A DNA stretch of 64,000 nucleotides, taken from the NCBI RefSeq assembly GCF_900115265.1, contig NZ_FOVU01000003.1:186001-250000 (forward strand), written 5' to 3'. Below the pieces are notes generated by a model. It did not search any database. It saw only the letters and a list, made by a program, of their open reading frames with translations, and was not told where the DNA came from. Shown here one piece after another: positions 50,288 to 58,868 of this stretch. How positions within the stretch are numbered: the first letter of the stretch is position 1; every line of letters starts with the position of its first letter. The DNA comes from Bradyrhizobium sp. Ghvi (GTDB lineage Bacteria > Pseudomonadota > Alphaproteobacteria > Rhizobiales > Xanthobacteraceae). The translations under genes and the position numbers were made by a program.

Positions 50288-51013
50288 TTATCGTGACATT
50301 TCACCACTAGAAAAGGCGGCAGCGATCTCCGAAAACAGTTCGCTACTCTGCTTCCCACTAATTTCAAAACATAGATCATCGGCGGACATTGTCGCTCCGA
50401 TTCCCACCCTCGGATTAAATAGGCCCAGTCGCTCTATTTTGAAACGCTTGGCGATAAAATTCAGGGCGCCATACACGATTAGTTGACGAACATCTATAGA
50501 TCGAAACAATCGATCACCTGCTTTGACCTCATAGAGCGCATCCGACGCGATGAGATCTCCCTTGCATGAGTCTATCATTCCGCAGCCGGGAAATATTGGC
50601 TCAGTGAGAAGAGAGCCAGCAGGCTTATTGAGCAAGAACATCCAAAGTAGGCGGCGCCGCTGTTCGTCAATGTCGACAACTTCTTCGGGCGCGAGTCCAC
50701 CTTCCGAAGCGATATCACCCTGGGTTTCCCGACGAATCGGCAACGATCGAACGTAGGAGACAGCCCGATCCAGCTCCTCTGGGCTCAATCCTCCCGGGGG
50801 CCAACCAACGCCATCATTGGCTGTTTGGCAAAACGCAGCAAAGGCGACTTCATTAATAAAACCTCTGCGGATGGGCGCAGCGGCGCTTGTCATCCCAGGG
50901 AATTCGCGCACGTAATGTCCCAAATTCAAGCGCCGAACGAAGATATCTGTGGTCGGCGCAACGCTCTTCCAGAACGACGAGTAAACTTTGCAAAATGTGG
51001 ATGCGGAGATCAC
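50288..51013 (-). CDS. PD-(D/E)xK nuclease-like protein paired with the reverse transcriptase
   Basis: 241 residues, family not recognised. Its C-terminal half carries a restriction-endonuclease-like pattern: Asp153 in SCKGDLIASDAL, then Tyr-Glu162-Val-Lys164 (the ExK element), and Gln177 in DVRQLIVYGALNF; Glu55 in GFINEVAFAAF could be the helix-A acid. The N-terminal part is helical. The ATG overlaps the stop of the reverse transcriptase gene by 4 bp, so the two proteins are translationally coupled and probably act together. GC is lower than in flanking genes. The nuclease call is a motif-level inference. Confidence 0.6.
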   Translation of the reverse strand: MISASTFCKVYSSFWKSVAPTTDIFVRRLNLGHYVREFPGMTSAAAPIRRGFINEVAFAAFCQTANDGVGWPPGGLSPEELDRAVSYVRSLPIRRETQGDIASEGGLAPEEVVDIDEQRRRLLWMFLLNKPAGSLLTEPIFPGCGMIDSCKGDLIASDALYEVKAGDRLFRSIDVRQLIVYGALNFIAKRFKIERLGLFNPRVGIGATMSADDLCFEISGKQSSELFSEIAAAFSSGEMSR

Positions 51014-52617
51014 AGCGGGATGCTCCAGCCAGATTGATTGGCTTTCTCGCTAGCCCAGCGCTGGACCAATTGCTCGAACGGAGAAAACTGATCGCTCGTA
51101 TGCTGTCTCCAGTGCTTACCCTCATCCCGCAATGAATACGAAGCAACGATAAAGGCTCGTCTCTCAGCTACGCTGAGTGACTGAAAGCTGGCTCTCAAGT
51201 CAGAAAGCCAATACCAATTCTTCCATTTCGCCATTGTCAAGATTATGTCTCTGCGCAAGAACGAAGAGGAAGTCGATAGCTTGAAAATTCGAACAAGGAC
51301 CGCTTCTGCCTCTGGCGAATGCCTACAGGACAGAACGCGAAGCGCGTAAGCGAGATTGAGATCAACACGCAAAACGTGTGAATGATTTTCTATGAGCCCA
51401 ATGATTTTCTTATGGATGGTCAATTGGGCCGCTGGCGAGAGATCATCAAAGACGGCCCGAGCTACGGTGAGAACACTGGAAAATATGGGATATAGTAACT
51501 CAGCATTGTCGACCATGGTCGTAATGGCGTCGTCTCTTGCTCGCGATTCAAGATATTTGACCGCGGCGACGATCTTTCGCGCCAATCCTATGTGTATGCG
51601 ACTCTTTAAGAGTTCCTCCCGCAACAAACCAAGAATATCGAATCTCTCAATTTCGGCCTGCAGGACTGCGTAGTCCTCATTTTTGGTCGGCGAGTATGGA
51701 TCAAATCGCAGCGACAGCTGCATCAGACCTTTTGCCCGCTCTTGTGACTCGGTGGGACTGCGATCTCCGTCATTTGGATTTAGAGGATTTGTCGCTGCAA
51801 ATTCCGCACTCGACATGATCCTTGTCTTCGATTTCTGCAGTTGAAGCCCCTGAGTACGAAGGAGCTTTTCGGATAGAAAGATAAGGCGCGCATACGCCTC
51901 CTCGTCGCTATCGCAAAAAATATGGAAATCATCTGCGAAGCGGCAGAAGGTTATTCCCTCCATTTCCAAGAGACGATCAATCTGATTGAGAACCAGTTCG
52001 GATAGTATTCGAGCCGCAGGACCGCCAACCGGAAGACCAAACGAATTTGTATTCGAGTAATTTTTTAGGAACGACATAATCCTACTGTGGGCATCACCAA
52101 CGGTGGCGAGCTGGAGTAGAGCGTTCTCCAATCGATGGTGGCCCAATCTCGGATAGAACTCCGAAATATCGCAGACCACGACGAACTTGAACTTTTTCGC
52201 GTGTTCTAGTGAGCACTCCATGAAATCGCGCCAGTTGGACCCGCTGTCAAAGATATCCGCTGTGTCGTCGGCCCACCGAGATCGATAGGAAAAGACGCGC
52301 TTTGCGCTGACAGGAAGTCGAGCGTGCTCAATTGCGTCGGATATTGAAAGCACAAGTGCTAGAAAGTACAGATTCCAGAGGGGATCCATCTGGGTAGCCC
52401 ATCGGAATCCCGTATAGTTTACCGGCGCTAGCGCGGCATCGTGTGCGGGCGGATACCGATTTAGATTGCCATCAAAATCTCTATGAATCTCTCGCAACAA
52501 GTCGAGACATTGGGCTCTCTTGTCGAAGAAAATGTGATTCTCGATCGGAAACGGAAAGATATCAGTGTCACCGTGCCGAATTACGTTTGAAATTGCCCGT
52601 TCGAAGAATTTGTCCAT
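51010..52617 (-). CDS. Reverse transcriptase, defence-associated (UG/DRT-like)
   Basis: 535 residues. RT motifs: A, VVVCDISEFYPRLGHHRL (Asp150); B, GLPVGGPAARILSEL (194-208); C, CRFADDFHIF (FADD 227-230); and KSKTRIMSS after it. FADD in place of YADD leaves both catalytic aspartates. Residues 300-535 form a helical region without thumb or maturase features. There is no group II intron, msr/msd or phage tail context, which argues against intron, retron or DGR types and for the unknown-group RTs of anti-phage systems. I cannot assign a UG class. First gene of a two-gene operon; GC below the flanks suggests transfer. Confidence 0.85.
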   Translation of the reverse strand: MDKFFERAISNVIRHGDTDIFPFPIENHIFFDKRAQCLDLLREIHRDFDGNLNRYPPAHDAALAPVNYTGFRWATQMDPLWNLYFLALVLSISDAIEHARLPVSAKRVFSYRSRWADDTADIFDSGSNWRDFMECSLEHAKKFKFVVVCDISEFYPRLGHHRLENALLQLATVGDAHSRIMSFLKNYSNTNSFGLPVGGPAARILSELVLNQIDRLLEMEGITFCRFADDFHIFCDSDEEAYARLIFLSEKLLRTQGLQLQKSKTRIMSSAEFAATNPLNPNDGDRSPTESQERAKGLMQLSLRFDPYSPTKNEDYAVLQAEIERFDILGLLREELLKSRIHIGLARKIVAAVKYLESRARDDAITTMVDNAELLYPIFSSVLTVARAVFDDLSPAAQLTIHKKIIGLIENHSHVLRVDLNLAYALRVLSCRHSPEAEAVLVRIFKLSTSSSFLRRDIILTMAKWKNWYWLSDLRASFQSLSVAERRAFIVASYSLRDEGKHWRQHTSDQFSPFEQLVQRWASEKANQSGWSIPL

Positions 52618-52656
52618 CGCCCACCACGGCAGCCGTCTACATTCATGAGTTGCGAA

Positions 52657-52685
52657 ATCATATTTTTCTATTAGCAGATTGGGAA
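52657..52685 (-). promoter_or_regulatory. Putative sigma-70 promoter of the reverse transcriptase operon
   Basis: On the minus strand TTCCCA, a 17-bp spacer, then TATGAT, placing the start site about 30 bp before the RT ATG. The -10 matches consensus at five of six positions, the -35 at four. A weak GGTGGG sits just before the ATG. Confidence 0.5.
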
Positions 52686-52880
52686 GCTATCAAGCCGCAG
52701 GATGCTTTGAAATGTACGCTGGTTGGCTCAGCAGGCGTCTCGGTAAGGTCCAACCCGTGCGCCGCGCCGGCGCTGCGCCCGCGGTCATTGCGAGGGCCAA
52801 CGCGGAGGTAGCGGCGTAGCTCCATGATGCGGAGCGGATTACGGGGACGTTGTCCCAGAATACGCTGCGTTCCATCTGGA

Positions 52881-53336
52881 CTAGATTCTGAACAGCAAAT
52901 CAGAGAGTAATCTTGAGTTTATCGAGTTCATTGTCGGAGAAGCGCTGGGATGGGCCACTGCACTGTCGATCGACAACGCGCTCACCTGACGGCGCCGGGA
53001 CATAAATCTCACGAGCCTTTTGCTTATGGCGAATGTATTCTTGCCGGCTCGATTAGGGCTTAGCCAAACAGCAAAACCTCGTCTAATTTCAAAATCCGAG
53101 AAGAGGCGAACGAAGAGATCTTCTCCGCCGACCAGACGCGTTGTTGCCGTGATCTGGGCTGGAGCTAGTACCTTGTACCTGCGTCGTTAAAACCCTCCAA
53201 TCTGATTTGCTTGCTGGATAAGGACGCTCATCTTACTGTCGGTTGGCATGATTGTTGGCAGTATATCGGTGTCGCTTCGAACTTTCGGCGGAAATCCTGT
53301 CCCTGGATCTTCGCTTAGCTCAATTCGGGCTACCGG
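52881..53336 (-). pseudogene. Possible decayed gene between GNAT and the reverse transcriptase
   Basis: In the frame that follows the GNAT stop codon, about 150 codons contain a single stop (TAA, 53187-53189) before the TAG at 52881. The first part reads VARIELSEDPGTGFPPKVRS and ends QQANQIGGF; the second contains ITATTRLVGGEDLFVRLFSD and FEIRRGFAVWLSPNRAGKN. In sequence of about 50% GC such openness is unusual, so a broken or start-less gene is plausible. No family recognised and no ribosome site seen. Confidence 0.35.
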
Positions 53337-53930
53337 TTAGTCGATGATCGGCACATGCCGCGCCGCATCGCGCGGCAGCGTGCCGTCGAGGCGCGGATCA
53401 GCTGCCAGCTCGATCTGGCGGCGGAACGCGCGGAAGCCGGAGCGCTGATAGAACGCAAGCGCGGAGGGATGATCGAGCGTGCAGGTGTGCACCCAGACGC
53501 GGCGCACGTCGCGCGACCATGCGATCTCCAGCGCGCGGTTCATCAGGAAGCGGGCAGCGCCGGTGCCGATCAGGTTTCCGGTGACGCCGAAATAGACCAG
53601 CTCGCACTGGCCGGGCTCGCGGAAATCCAGCTCCAGCAAGCCTTCGTCGCGGCCATCGACGACCAGCGCGTAGACCTCGATGCCTGCGGCATGGATGATC
53701 GCGGCGAGTTCGGCGTCGCTCATGCGGGCGCGGGAGAACCACAGCCAGTTCTCGCCGACGCGACGGAAGAGATCACGGTACCATGTAAGCGCCGGCGCAT
53801 CGACCTTGCGCAAGGACCAACTGCCGGCCGGATCGGCACGGTGCGCGGGGCGCGCCGTCATCTCCAGATGGGTGACGATCGCGGCGATCTTGCCGGCGGG
53901 GATGTCGGAGTAGCCGTCGGGGAGGATCAT
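53337..53930 (-). CDS. GNAT family N-acetyltransferase
   Basis: 197 residues from MILPDGYSDIPAGKIAAIVT; the open frame extends far upstream but across a hairpin and into another gene's end. The acetyl-CoA-binding region is NLIGTGAARFLMNRALEIAW, followed by VWVHTCTLDHPSALAFYQRS GFRAFRR, typical of GNAT motifs A and B. Substrate unknown. AGGATC-rich sequence before the ATG. It lies downstream of the penicillin acylase gene on the same strand, 110 bp away. Confidence 0.88.
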   Translation of the reverse strand: MILPDGYSDIPAGKIAAIVTHLEMTARPAHRADPAGSWSLRKVDAPALTWYRDLFRRVGENWLWFSRARMSDAELAAIIHAAGIEVYALVVDGRDEGLLELDFREPGQCELVYFGVTGNLIGTGAARFLMNRALEIAWSRDVRRVWVHTCTLDHPSALAFYQRSGFRAFRRQIELAADPRLDGTLPRDAARHVPIID

Positions 53931-53965
53931 GGTGGGCTCATTGGGTCTAGGCCAAAGGCACGGTG

Positions 53966-53992
53966 CGTTCCCCTCCCCCACAAGGGGGAACG
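53966..53992. terminator. Hairpin between the acylase and GNAT genes
   Basis: CGTTCCCCT and AGGGGGAACG form a stem around a C-rich loop in the 110-bp gap. It lacks a T-run; it may be a fragment of a palindromic repeat or end the acylase transcript. Confidence 0.4.
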
Positions 53993-54040
53993 GAGAGAGT
54001 ATCGACTGAGCTTGATTCCACTCCGATTCGAAAACCCCAC

Positions 54041-56488
54041 TCACCGCGGCGTCAACATGATCGCTTCCGCGGTCGCGGCTTCCACTGCGCTGCGGCTGTA
54101 GAGCAGCGGCACGTACTGCCCCGTCGCCCAGAGCGGCGCGAGGTCGCGGTAGTGGGCGCTGAAGGGATCGCCGGATTGGCCTGGTGTGTTGATGGTGCGG
54201 CTGGCATCCCAATTGCCGACGTCGAGCACCATGCGGAACGAGGCGCCGGAGAGCAGATGGTAGTCCGCGCGGCGATAGGTTGCCGCGCGCGGCACGTTGC
54301 TGGCGCCACCGAACGCGAGCGGACCGACCGACATCTGCGCGGCGGTGGCCTTGTCGGCGAGGGGCATCAGCGCATGGTCGAATTTGGCGACATGGAGCCG
54401 GCCCCAGCGCCAGGTGGAAGGATCAGGGCCGAGCTTGCTGGTGACATCGGCCACGGCCTCTCCGAGGCTGTCGCGCAGGATCTGATCGCGGGCGGCGGCA
54501 GGGTCGGCGCCGAACGAGCTATCTGGCGCTTCCAACGCGGCGACCAGCGCCGAAATGCTGGAGGCCTCCGGCGCGATGAGGGCGACAGCCTTGGGCGCGG
54601 TCACCTTCAGCAGCACGGGGCCGAGATGATTGGCGATCCAGACTTCGTACAGTGCGGCCGCCGCGCTGCCCTCGGCATCGCGCGCGTCCCATGGCTTGAG
54701 CAGATCGAGACCCTGCTTCACGTCGGCGTCGTCGGAGGACAGCGGCTGCAGCAGCTTGACCAACCGGCGCCCGAGCATCGCAGTGTCGTCGTTCTGCAGG
54801 TCCATGGCGTCGGCGAGCGTCACCTTGTTGTTGGCCGCGAGCACTTCGGTGATACGCTGCCAGCGGGCGCTGTCGGCCCACTCGAAGCCGACCTTGCGCT
54901 CCGCGACGGGATAATCGGCCGGCAGGTTCATCTGATTGGCGGTGGCGAGGAAGCCCTGCTTGGGCTGATAGGCCTTCGGCAGATCGTCGAGCGAGAGAAA
55001 GCCGTTCCACTCATAACGGCCGTCGCCCGGCACCGGCATCAGGCCGTCATAACCGACGCGGCGCGGCGTCTTGCCGGCGGCGACCCAGCCGATATTGCCC
55101 CTGGTGTCGGCATAGACCTGGTTCTCCGACGGCGCGCCCCAGCGCCGCATGGCGGCGAGAAAGCCGTTCCAGTCCTTCGCGGTCATGTAGTCCGACGAGC
55201 CAAAATAGGCCGACGTGCCGGGCTCGAACCAGATCGAACGCACGGCAAAGGCGCGCTTGTTCGCGTCATCGACGAAGATGACAGGGCCGTGCCGGGTGAA
55301 CTTCAGCTCGAGGTCGCTATCCGCCTCGCCCTTCACCTGCTCGGTCTCGTGAACGATGCGCATGTCCTCCCAGCCATTGCCGTAGCGATACTGGTTGGGA
55401 TTCTCAGGGTTGAGCTCATAGACGTAGAGGTCTTCCTGGTCGACGTTGAAGATGGTGAGGCCGAAGGCGATGGTGCCGTTGTGGCCGATCGAGATGCCGG
55501 GGAGTGCCGGCTCGCCGGCTCCGATCACGGACAGGCCGGGTGCATTGAGCCCGACGATGTAGCGCAGCGACGGCACGCTGTGCTCGCGATGCGGATCGTT
55601 GGCGAGGATGGGACGGCCCGTTGCGGTGCGCGAGGCCGAGATCACCCAATTGTTGGAGCCGATGCTGTCGCGCTGCTGGTCGGCTTCGGTGAGATATGCG
55701 TCGGGATCGTGCGCGAGTGCGGCCTGCCTGTCCTTCGGCGTTGGGAACGCGACCGGGCGCGTCGCCAGATCATAGGCCGCGAGCACGGCCTTCGGCACGC
55801 TGCAGGGATCAAGGCCATCGGGGATCTTCGTGGTCCAGGCCGGCTCGAGCTTGACGCGGAAGCGATCAGCCTCGAGGCCGGCCGCGCAGGCGACCAGCGA
55901 GCGCTTCACTTCCGAGGCCACGTTACGGGTCAAGCCGTGGCTGCGGATGCGGACGACATCGTCCGCGGTCCAGATATCCGGCATGGTGCCGGCGATCCTG
56001 AACTCGATCGGCAGCGGGCGTTTGCCGGCGCGCACATCAGTGACATAGGCGTTGACGCCGGCGACGAAGGCCTCCGCATAGGTCTTTGCCTTGGGGCCGT
56101 AGGACGCCCACTCCCTGGTCATGTCGCCGCGATAGAGAAACAGCCGCAGCGCCTTGTCCTGTGCCGCATAAGCCGGGCCGAAATCCCTGGCGAGCAGGCC
56201 GAGCCCACGCTTGCGCCAGAGATCGATCTGCCAGAGCCGGTCGCGCGCGGCGTTGAAGCCTTGCAGGAAGAACAGGTCGTGCTCGTTGCCGGCATAGATG
56301 TGCGGGATGCCCCAGACGTCGACCAGGATCTGGGCGGGCGCGTCGAGACCGGCGACATCAGTCTTGACCTGGCGCGCGCTTTCGAGCGGATTCGGCTTGT
56401 CGCGCGCGACGGCGGGCGCGCCGAGCAGCGCGATGGAGATTGCGGCGCTGCCGAGCTTGTGGAGGACGCGGTTGAAATCCGTGTTCAT
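54041..56488 (-). CDS. Penicillin acylase family protein (Ntn hydrolase)
   Basis: 815 residues from MNTDFNRVLHKLGSAAISIA, with a signal peptide ending near AVARDKP. VDVWGIPHIYAGNEHDLFFL marks the A chain. The autocatalytic nucleophile is Ser278 in SIGSNNWVISASRTATGRPI, and LANDPH and SIGHNGTIAFGLT follow. The proprotein is exported and self-cleaves into two chains. It hydrolyses amide bonds of penicillin-like compounds or acyl-homoserine lactones; the true substrate cannot be told. Next to glpK on the same strand, 44 bp away. Confidence 0.92.
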   Translation of the reverse strand: MNTDFNRVLHKLGSAAISIALLGAPAVARDKPNPLESARQVKTDVAGLDAPAQILVDVWGIPHIYAGNEHDLFFLQGFNAARDRLWQIDLWRKRGLGLLARDFGPAYAAQDKALRLFLYRGDMTREWASYGPKAKTYAEAFVAGVNAYVTDVRAGKRPLPIEFRIAGTMPDIWTADDVVRIRSHGLTRNVASEVKRSLVACAAGLEADRFRVKLEPAWTTKIPDGLDPCSVPKAVLAAYDLATRPVAFPTPKDRQAALAHDPDAYLTEADQQRDSIGSNNWVISASRTATGRPILANDPHREHSVPSLRYIVGLNAPGLSVIGAGEPALPGISIGHNGTIAFGLTIFNVDQEDLYVYELNPENPNQYRYGNGWEDMRIVHETEQVKGEADSDLELKFTRHGPVIFVDDANKRAFAVRSIWFEPGTSAYFGSSDYMTAKDWNGFLAAMRRWGAPSENQVYADTRGNIGWVAAGKTPRRVGYDGLMPVPGDGRYEWNGFLSLDDLPKAYQPKQGFLATANQMNLPADYPVAERKVGFEWADSARWQRITEVLAANNKVTLADAMDLQNDDTAMLGRRLVKLLQPLSSDDADVKQGLDLLKPWDARDAEGSAAAALYEVWIANHLGPVLLKVTAPKAVALIAPEASSISALVAALEAPDSSFGADPAAARDQILRDSLGEAVADVTSKLGPDPSTWRWGRLHVAKFDHALMPLADKATAAQMSVGPLAFGGASNVPRAATYRRADYHLLSGASFRMVLDVGNWDASRTINTPGQSGDPFSAHYRDLAPLWATGQYVPLLYSRSAVEAATAEAIMLTPR

Positions 56489-56532
56489 TGTGTTTGTCCC
56501 GTTGTTGTTGATTGGGGCGCGACACGCGCCCA

Positions 56533-58035
56533 TTAGTCCCCCTCGTCGCTCGCCAGCACGCCCTTTACCGCGCGCGCCCAGCCGGCGAGCTTTCGTTCGC
56601 GGGTCGCCTGGCTCATATTCGGCTTGAAGCGGTGCTCGAGGCGCCAATTGTCGGCGAACTTGGTCGGCTCGGGATACACGCCTGCATTGAGACCGGCGAG
56701 ATAGGCGGCGCCGAGCGCCGTGGTCTCCTGAATGACGGGGCGGTCGACCGGCGCGTCCAGGAGATCAGCAAGGCGCTGCATGGTCCAGTCGGAGGCGGTC
56801 ATGCCGCCGTCGACGCGGAGCACGACGCTTGCGGTTTCCGAGCTCGGCCAGTCCGCGCGCATCGCGGCCCAGAGATCGAAGGTCTGGTAGCAGACGCTCT
56901 CCAGTGCCGCATGCGCGAGCTCGGCCGGGCCGGTGTTGCGGGTGAGGCCGAACAGCGCGCCGCGCACGCGCGGATTCCAGTAGGGCGCGCCCATGCCGAC
57001 GAAGGCCGGCACGAGATAGACGCTCTGCATGGAGTCCGATTGATCGGCAAGAGGTCCGGTTTCGGCGGCGTGCTTGATGATGCCGAGGCCGTCGCGCAGC
57101 CATTGCACCGCCGAGCCTGCCACGAAGATCGAGCCCTCGAGCGCATAGGTACGCTTGCCGTCGAGCTGGTAGGCGACGGTGGTGAGCAGCTTGTTCTTCG
57201 AGACGACAGGCGTGGTGCCGGTGTTGAGCAGCGCGAAGCAACCGGTGCCGTAGGTCGATTTCATCATGCCCGGGCGGAAGCAGGCCTGGCCGATGGTGGC
57301 GGCCTGCTGGTCGCCGGCGATGCCTGAGATGACGATGGGGCCGCCGAACAAATCGGGCGTGCTCTCGCCGAAACGGGCGGAGGAATCCTTCACCTCGGGG
57401 AGCATCGAGCGCGGCACGCCGATGATCTCCAGCAGCTCGTCGTCCCACTGGCCGGTGTGGATGTTGAACAGCAGCGTGCGCGAGGCGTTGGTGGCGTCGG
57501 TGGCGTGGACCTTGCCGCCGGTGAGGCGCCACAGCAGATAGCAATCGACCGTGCCGAACATCAATTCACCGCGCGCCGCACGCGCGCGGGCGCCGGGAAC
57601 GTGGTCGAGGATCCAGGCGACCTTGGTGCCGGAGAAATAGGGATCGATGATCAGGCCGGTCTTCTGCGAGATCAGGGGCTCGCGGCCGTCGGCCTTGAGT
57701 TTCGAGCAGATGTCCGCGGTGCGGCGGTCCTGCCAGACGATGGCGCGGTGCACGGCCTGGCCCGTCGCGCGGTCCCACACCACGGTGGTTTCGCGCTGGT
57801 TGGTGATGCCGATCGCGGCGATGTCCTTCGCCGTAATACCGGCCTGCTCGATCGCCTCGCGGCACACCATCACGGTCGAGGTCCAGATGTCCTCCGGCTC
57901 GTGCTCGACCCAGCCCGAAGCCGGAAAATGCTGCGGGAATTCCTGTTGCGCTTTCGCTGCGATGGAAATGTCGCCGCGAAACACGATCGCGCGCGAGGAG
58001 GTGGTGCCCTGATCGATGGCGAGGACGAAAGACAT
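56533..58035 (-). CDS. glpK: Glycerol kinase
   Basis: 500 residues, full length. FGGY-kinase features: [67 protein letters not shown] and [16 protein letters not shown]. It phosphorylates glycerol to glycerol-3-phosphate using ATP. No glpD or transporter gene lies next to it. A family A palindromic repeat lies upstream. Confidence 0.96.
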   Translation of the reverse strand: MSFVLAIDQGTTSSRAIVFRGDISIAAKAQQEFPQHFPASGWVEHEPEDIWTSTVMVCREAIEQAGITAKDIAAIGITNQRETTVVWDRATGQAVHRAIVWQDRRTADICSKLKADGREPLISQKTGLIIDPYFSGTKVAWILDHVPGARARAARGELMFGTVDCYLLWRLTGGKVHATDATNASRTLLFNIHTGQWDDELLEIIGVPRSMLPEVKDSSARFGESTPDLFGGPIVISGIAGDQQAATIGQACFRPGMMKSTYGTGCFALLNTGTTPVVSKNKLLTTVAYQLDGKRTYALEGSIFVAGSAVQWLRDGLGIIKHAAETGPLADQSDSMQSVYLVPAFVGMGAPYWNPRVRGALFGLTRNTGPAELAHAALESVCYQTFDLWAAMRADWPSSETASVVLRVDGGMTASDWTMQRLADLLDAPVDRPVIQETTALGAAYLAGLNAGVYPEPTKFADNWRLEHRFKPNMSQATRERKLAGWARAVKGVLASDEGD

Positions 58036-58132
58036 GGAAGCTTACCTTGGCGTTGCCCGAGAGGTCATTGTGTCGCGGCCAAAGAAACGGGATTGCCGCC
58101 GAGAGGTCAAGGTGTGATGCGCAGCGCCTTCT

Positions 58133-58309
58133 CTTACCCTCCCCTGGAGGGGGAGGGTCGGCTCGCATTGAGCGCAGCGAAATGTGAGCCGGGGTGGGGT
58201 GATCCCTCAGCACGGGCAACGTTCATTGCGGAGAGACCGTCACCCCACCCCGCTACGCATTCCGCTGCGCTGCATGCGTATCGACCCTCCCCCTCCAGGG
58301 GAGGGTAAG
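58133..58309. repeat. Long palindromic intergenic repeat, family A copy 2
   Basis: Starts CTTACCCTCCCCTGGAGGGG and ends CCCTCCAGGGGAGGGTAAG, perfectly inverse at its tips, with inner GGGGTGGGGTGAT and GTCACCCCACCCC. It closely matches 48287-48443 but with a longer centre. Located between glpK and the DUF559 gene. Confidence 0.88.
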
Positions 58310-58328
58310 AGAAGAGCCGTCCGGAGCA

Positions 58329-58721
58329 CTATGTTCTACGATGTTTCAACGGAGTTGGTTCTGCTTCGCGCGATCCATATAGCTCGATATAGATCCGTTC
58401 GAGCACCGCGGTTAGATCGCTGGTAATCTCCGAATTCCAGAACCGGATGACGCGATAGCCTTCGCGTTCGAGCCAACATTGGCGCTCGAGGTCCTTGGCG
58501 GCCACATCATCTTCGTTGTGGTGACCGCCATCGAGTTCGATGATGAGGCCCTTGGCGGGACAGAAGAAATCGACGATGTAGGGGCCGATCGGCGCCTGGC
58601 GCCGAAAGTGAGTGCCTTCGAGCGGCAGTTCCCTGAGTGCGCGCCAGAATATCCGCTCGTGAGGTGTCGTATTGGCCCGGAGCCTTTTCGCGACAGCGCG
58701 GCGGATCGATGTTGAGACCAT
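58329..58721 (-). CDS. DUF559 (Vsr-like endonuclease fold) protein
   Basis: 130 residues: LRANTTPHERIFWRALRELP, FRRQAPIGPYIVDFFCPAKG LIIELDGGHHNE and EREGYRVIRFWNSEI. The Asp in YIVDFFC and the Glu in LIIELDGG correspond to the acidic residues of the Vsr-like fold. Members are widespread, often near repeats or mobile DNA, and their biological role is not settled. Start at ATG 58721; single gene next to a palindromic repeat. Confidence 0.9.
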   Translation of the reverse strand: MVSTSIRRAVAKRLRANTTPHERIFWRALRELPLEGTHFRRQAPIGPYIVDFFCPAKGLIIELDGGHHNEDDVAAKDLERQCWLEREGYRVIRFWNSEITSDLTAVLERIYIELYGSREAEPTPLKHRRT

Positions 58722-58868
58722 TTGCGCTCCAGCCCATCCTATGGAGAAGCGTAAGGGAAGCCCCGCAGGACACCCGTTTGCAATGGCAATGTTTTCGGCG
58801 GCTCCTCGCCGAGACTAGGACGGCGGGGACGAAGATGCTACATGCCGGACCGGACCATCCGGGGCGGC

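Larger units (their letters stand above)
52618..53336. other. Intergenic region upstream of the reverse transcriptase
   Basis: 719 bp without an intact gene. It contains a putative RT promoter (52657-52685), a GC-rich patch at about 52740-52830, and a long interrupted minus-strand reading frame (52881-53336). A non-coding RNA partner for the RT could also lie here; I saw no clear one. Confidence 0.6.

Noticed and set aside
51010..52617. Group II intron, retron or diversity-generating RT
   Set aside because: There is no maturase region, no visible msr/msd stem structure or intron boundaries, and no template/variable repeat pair or phage target gene nearby.
53963..56536. An 857-codon plus-strand open frame opposite the penicillin acylase gene
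   Set aside because: Shadow of the acylase reading frame; no recognisable motifs or ribosome site.
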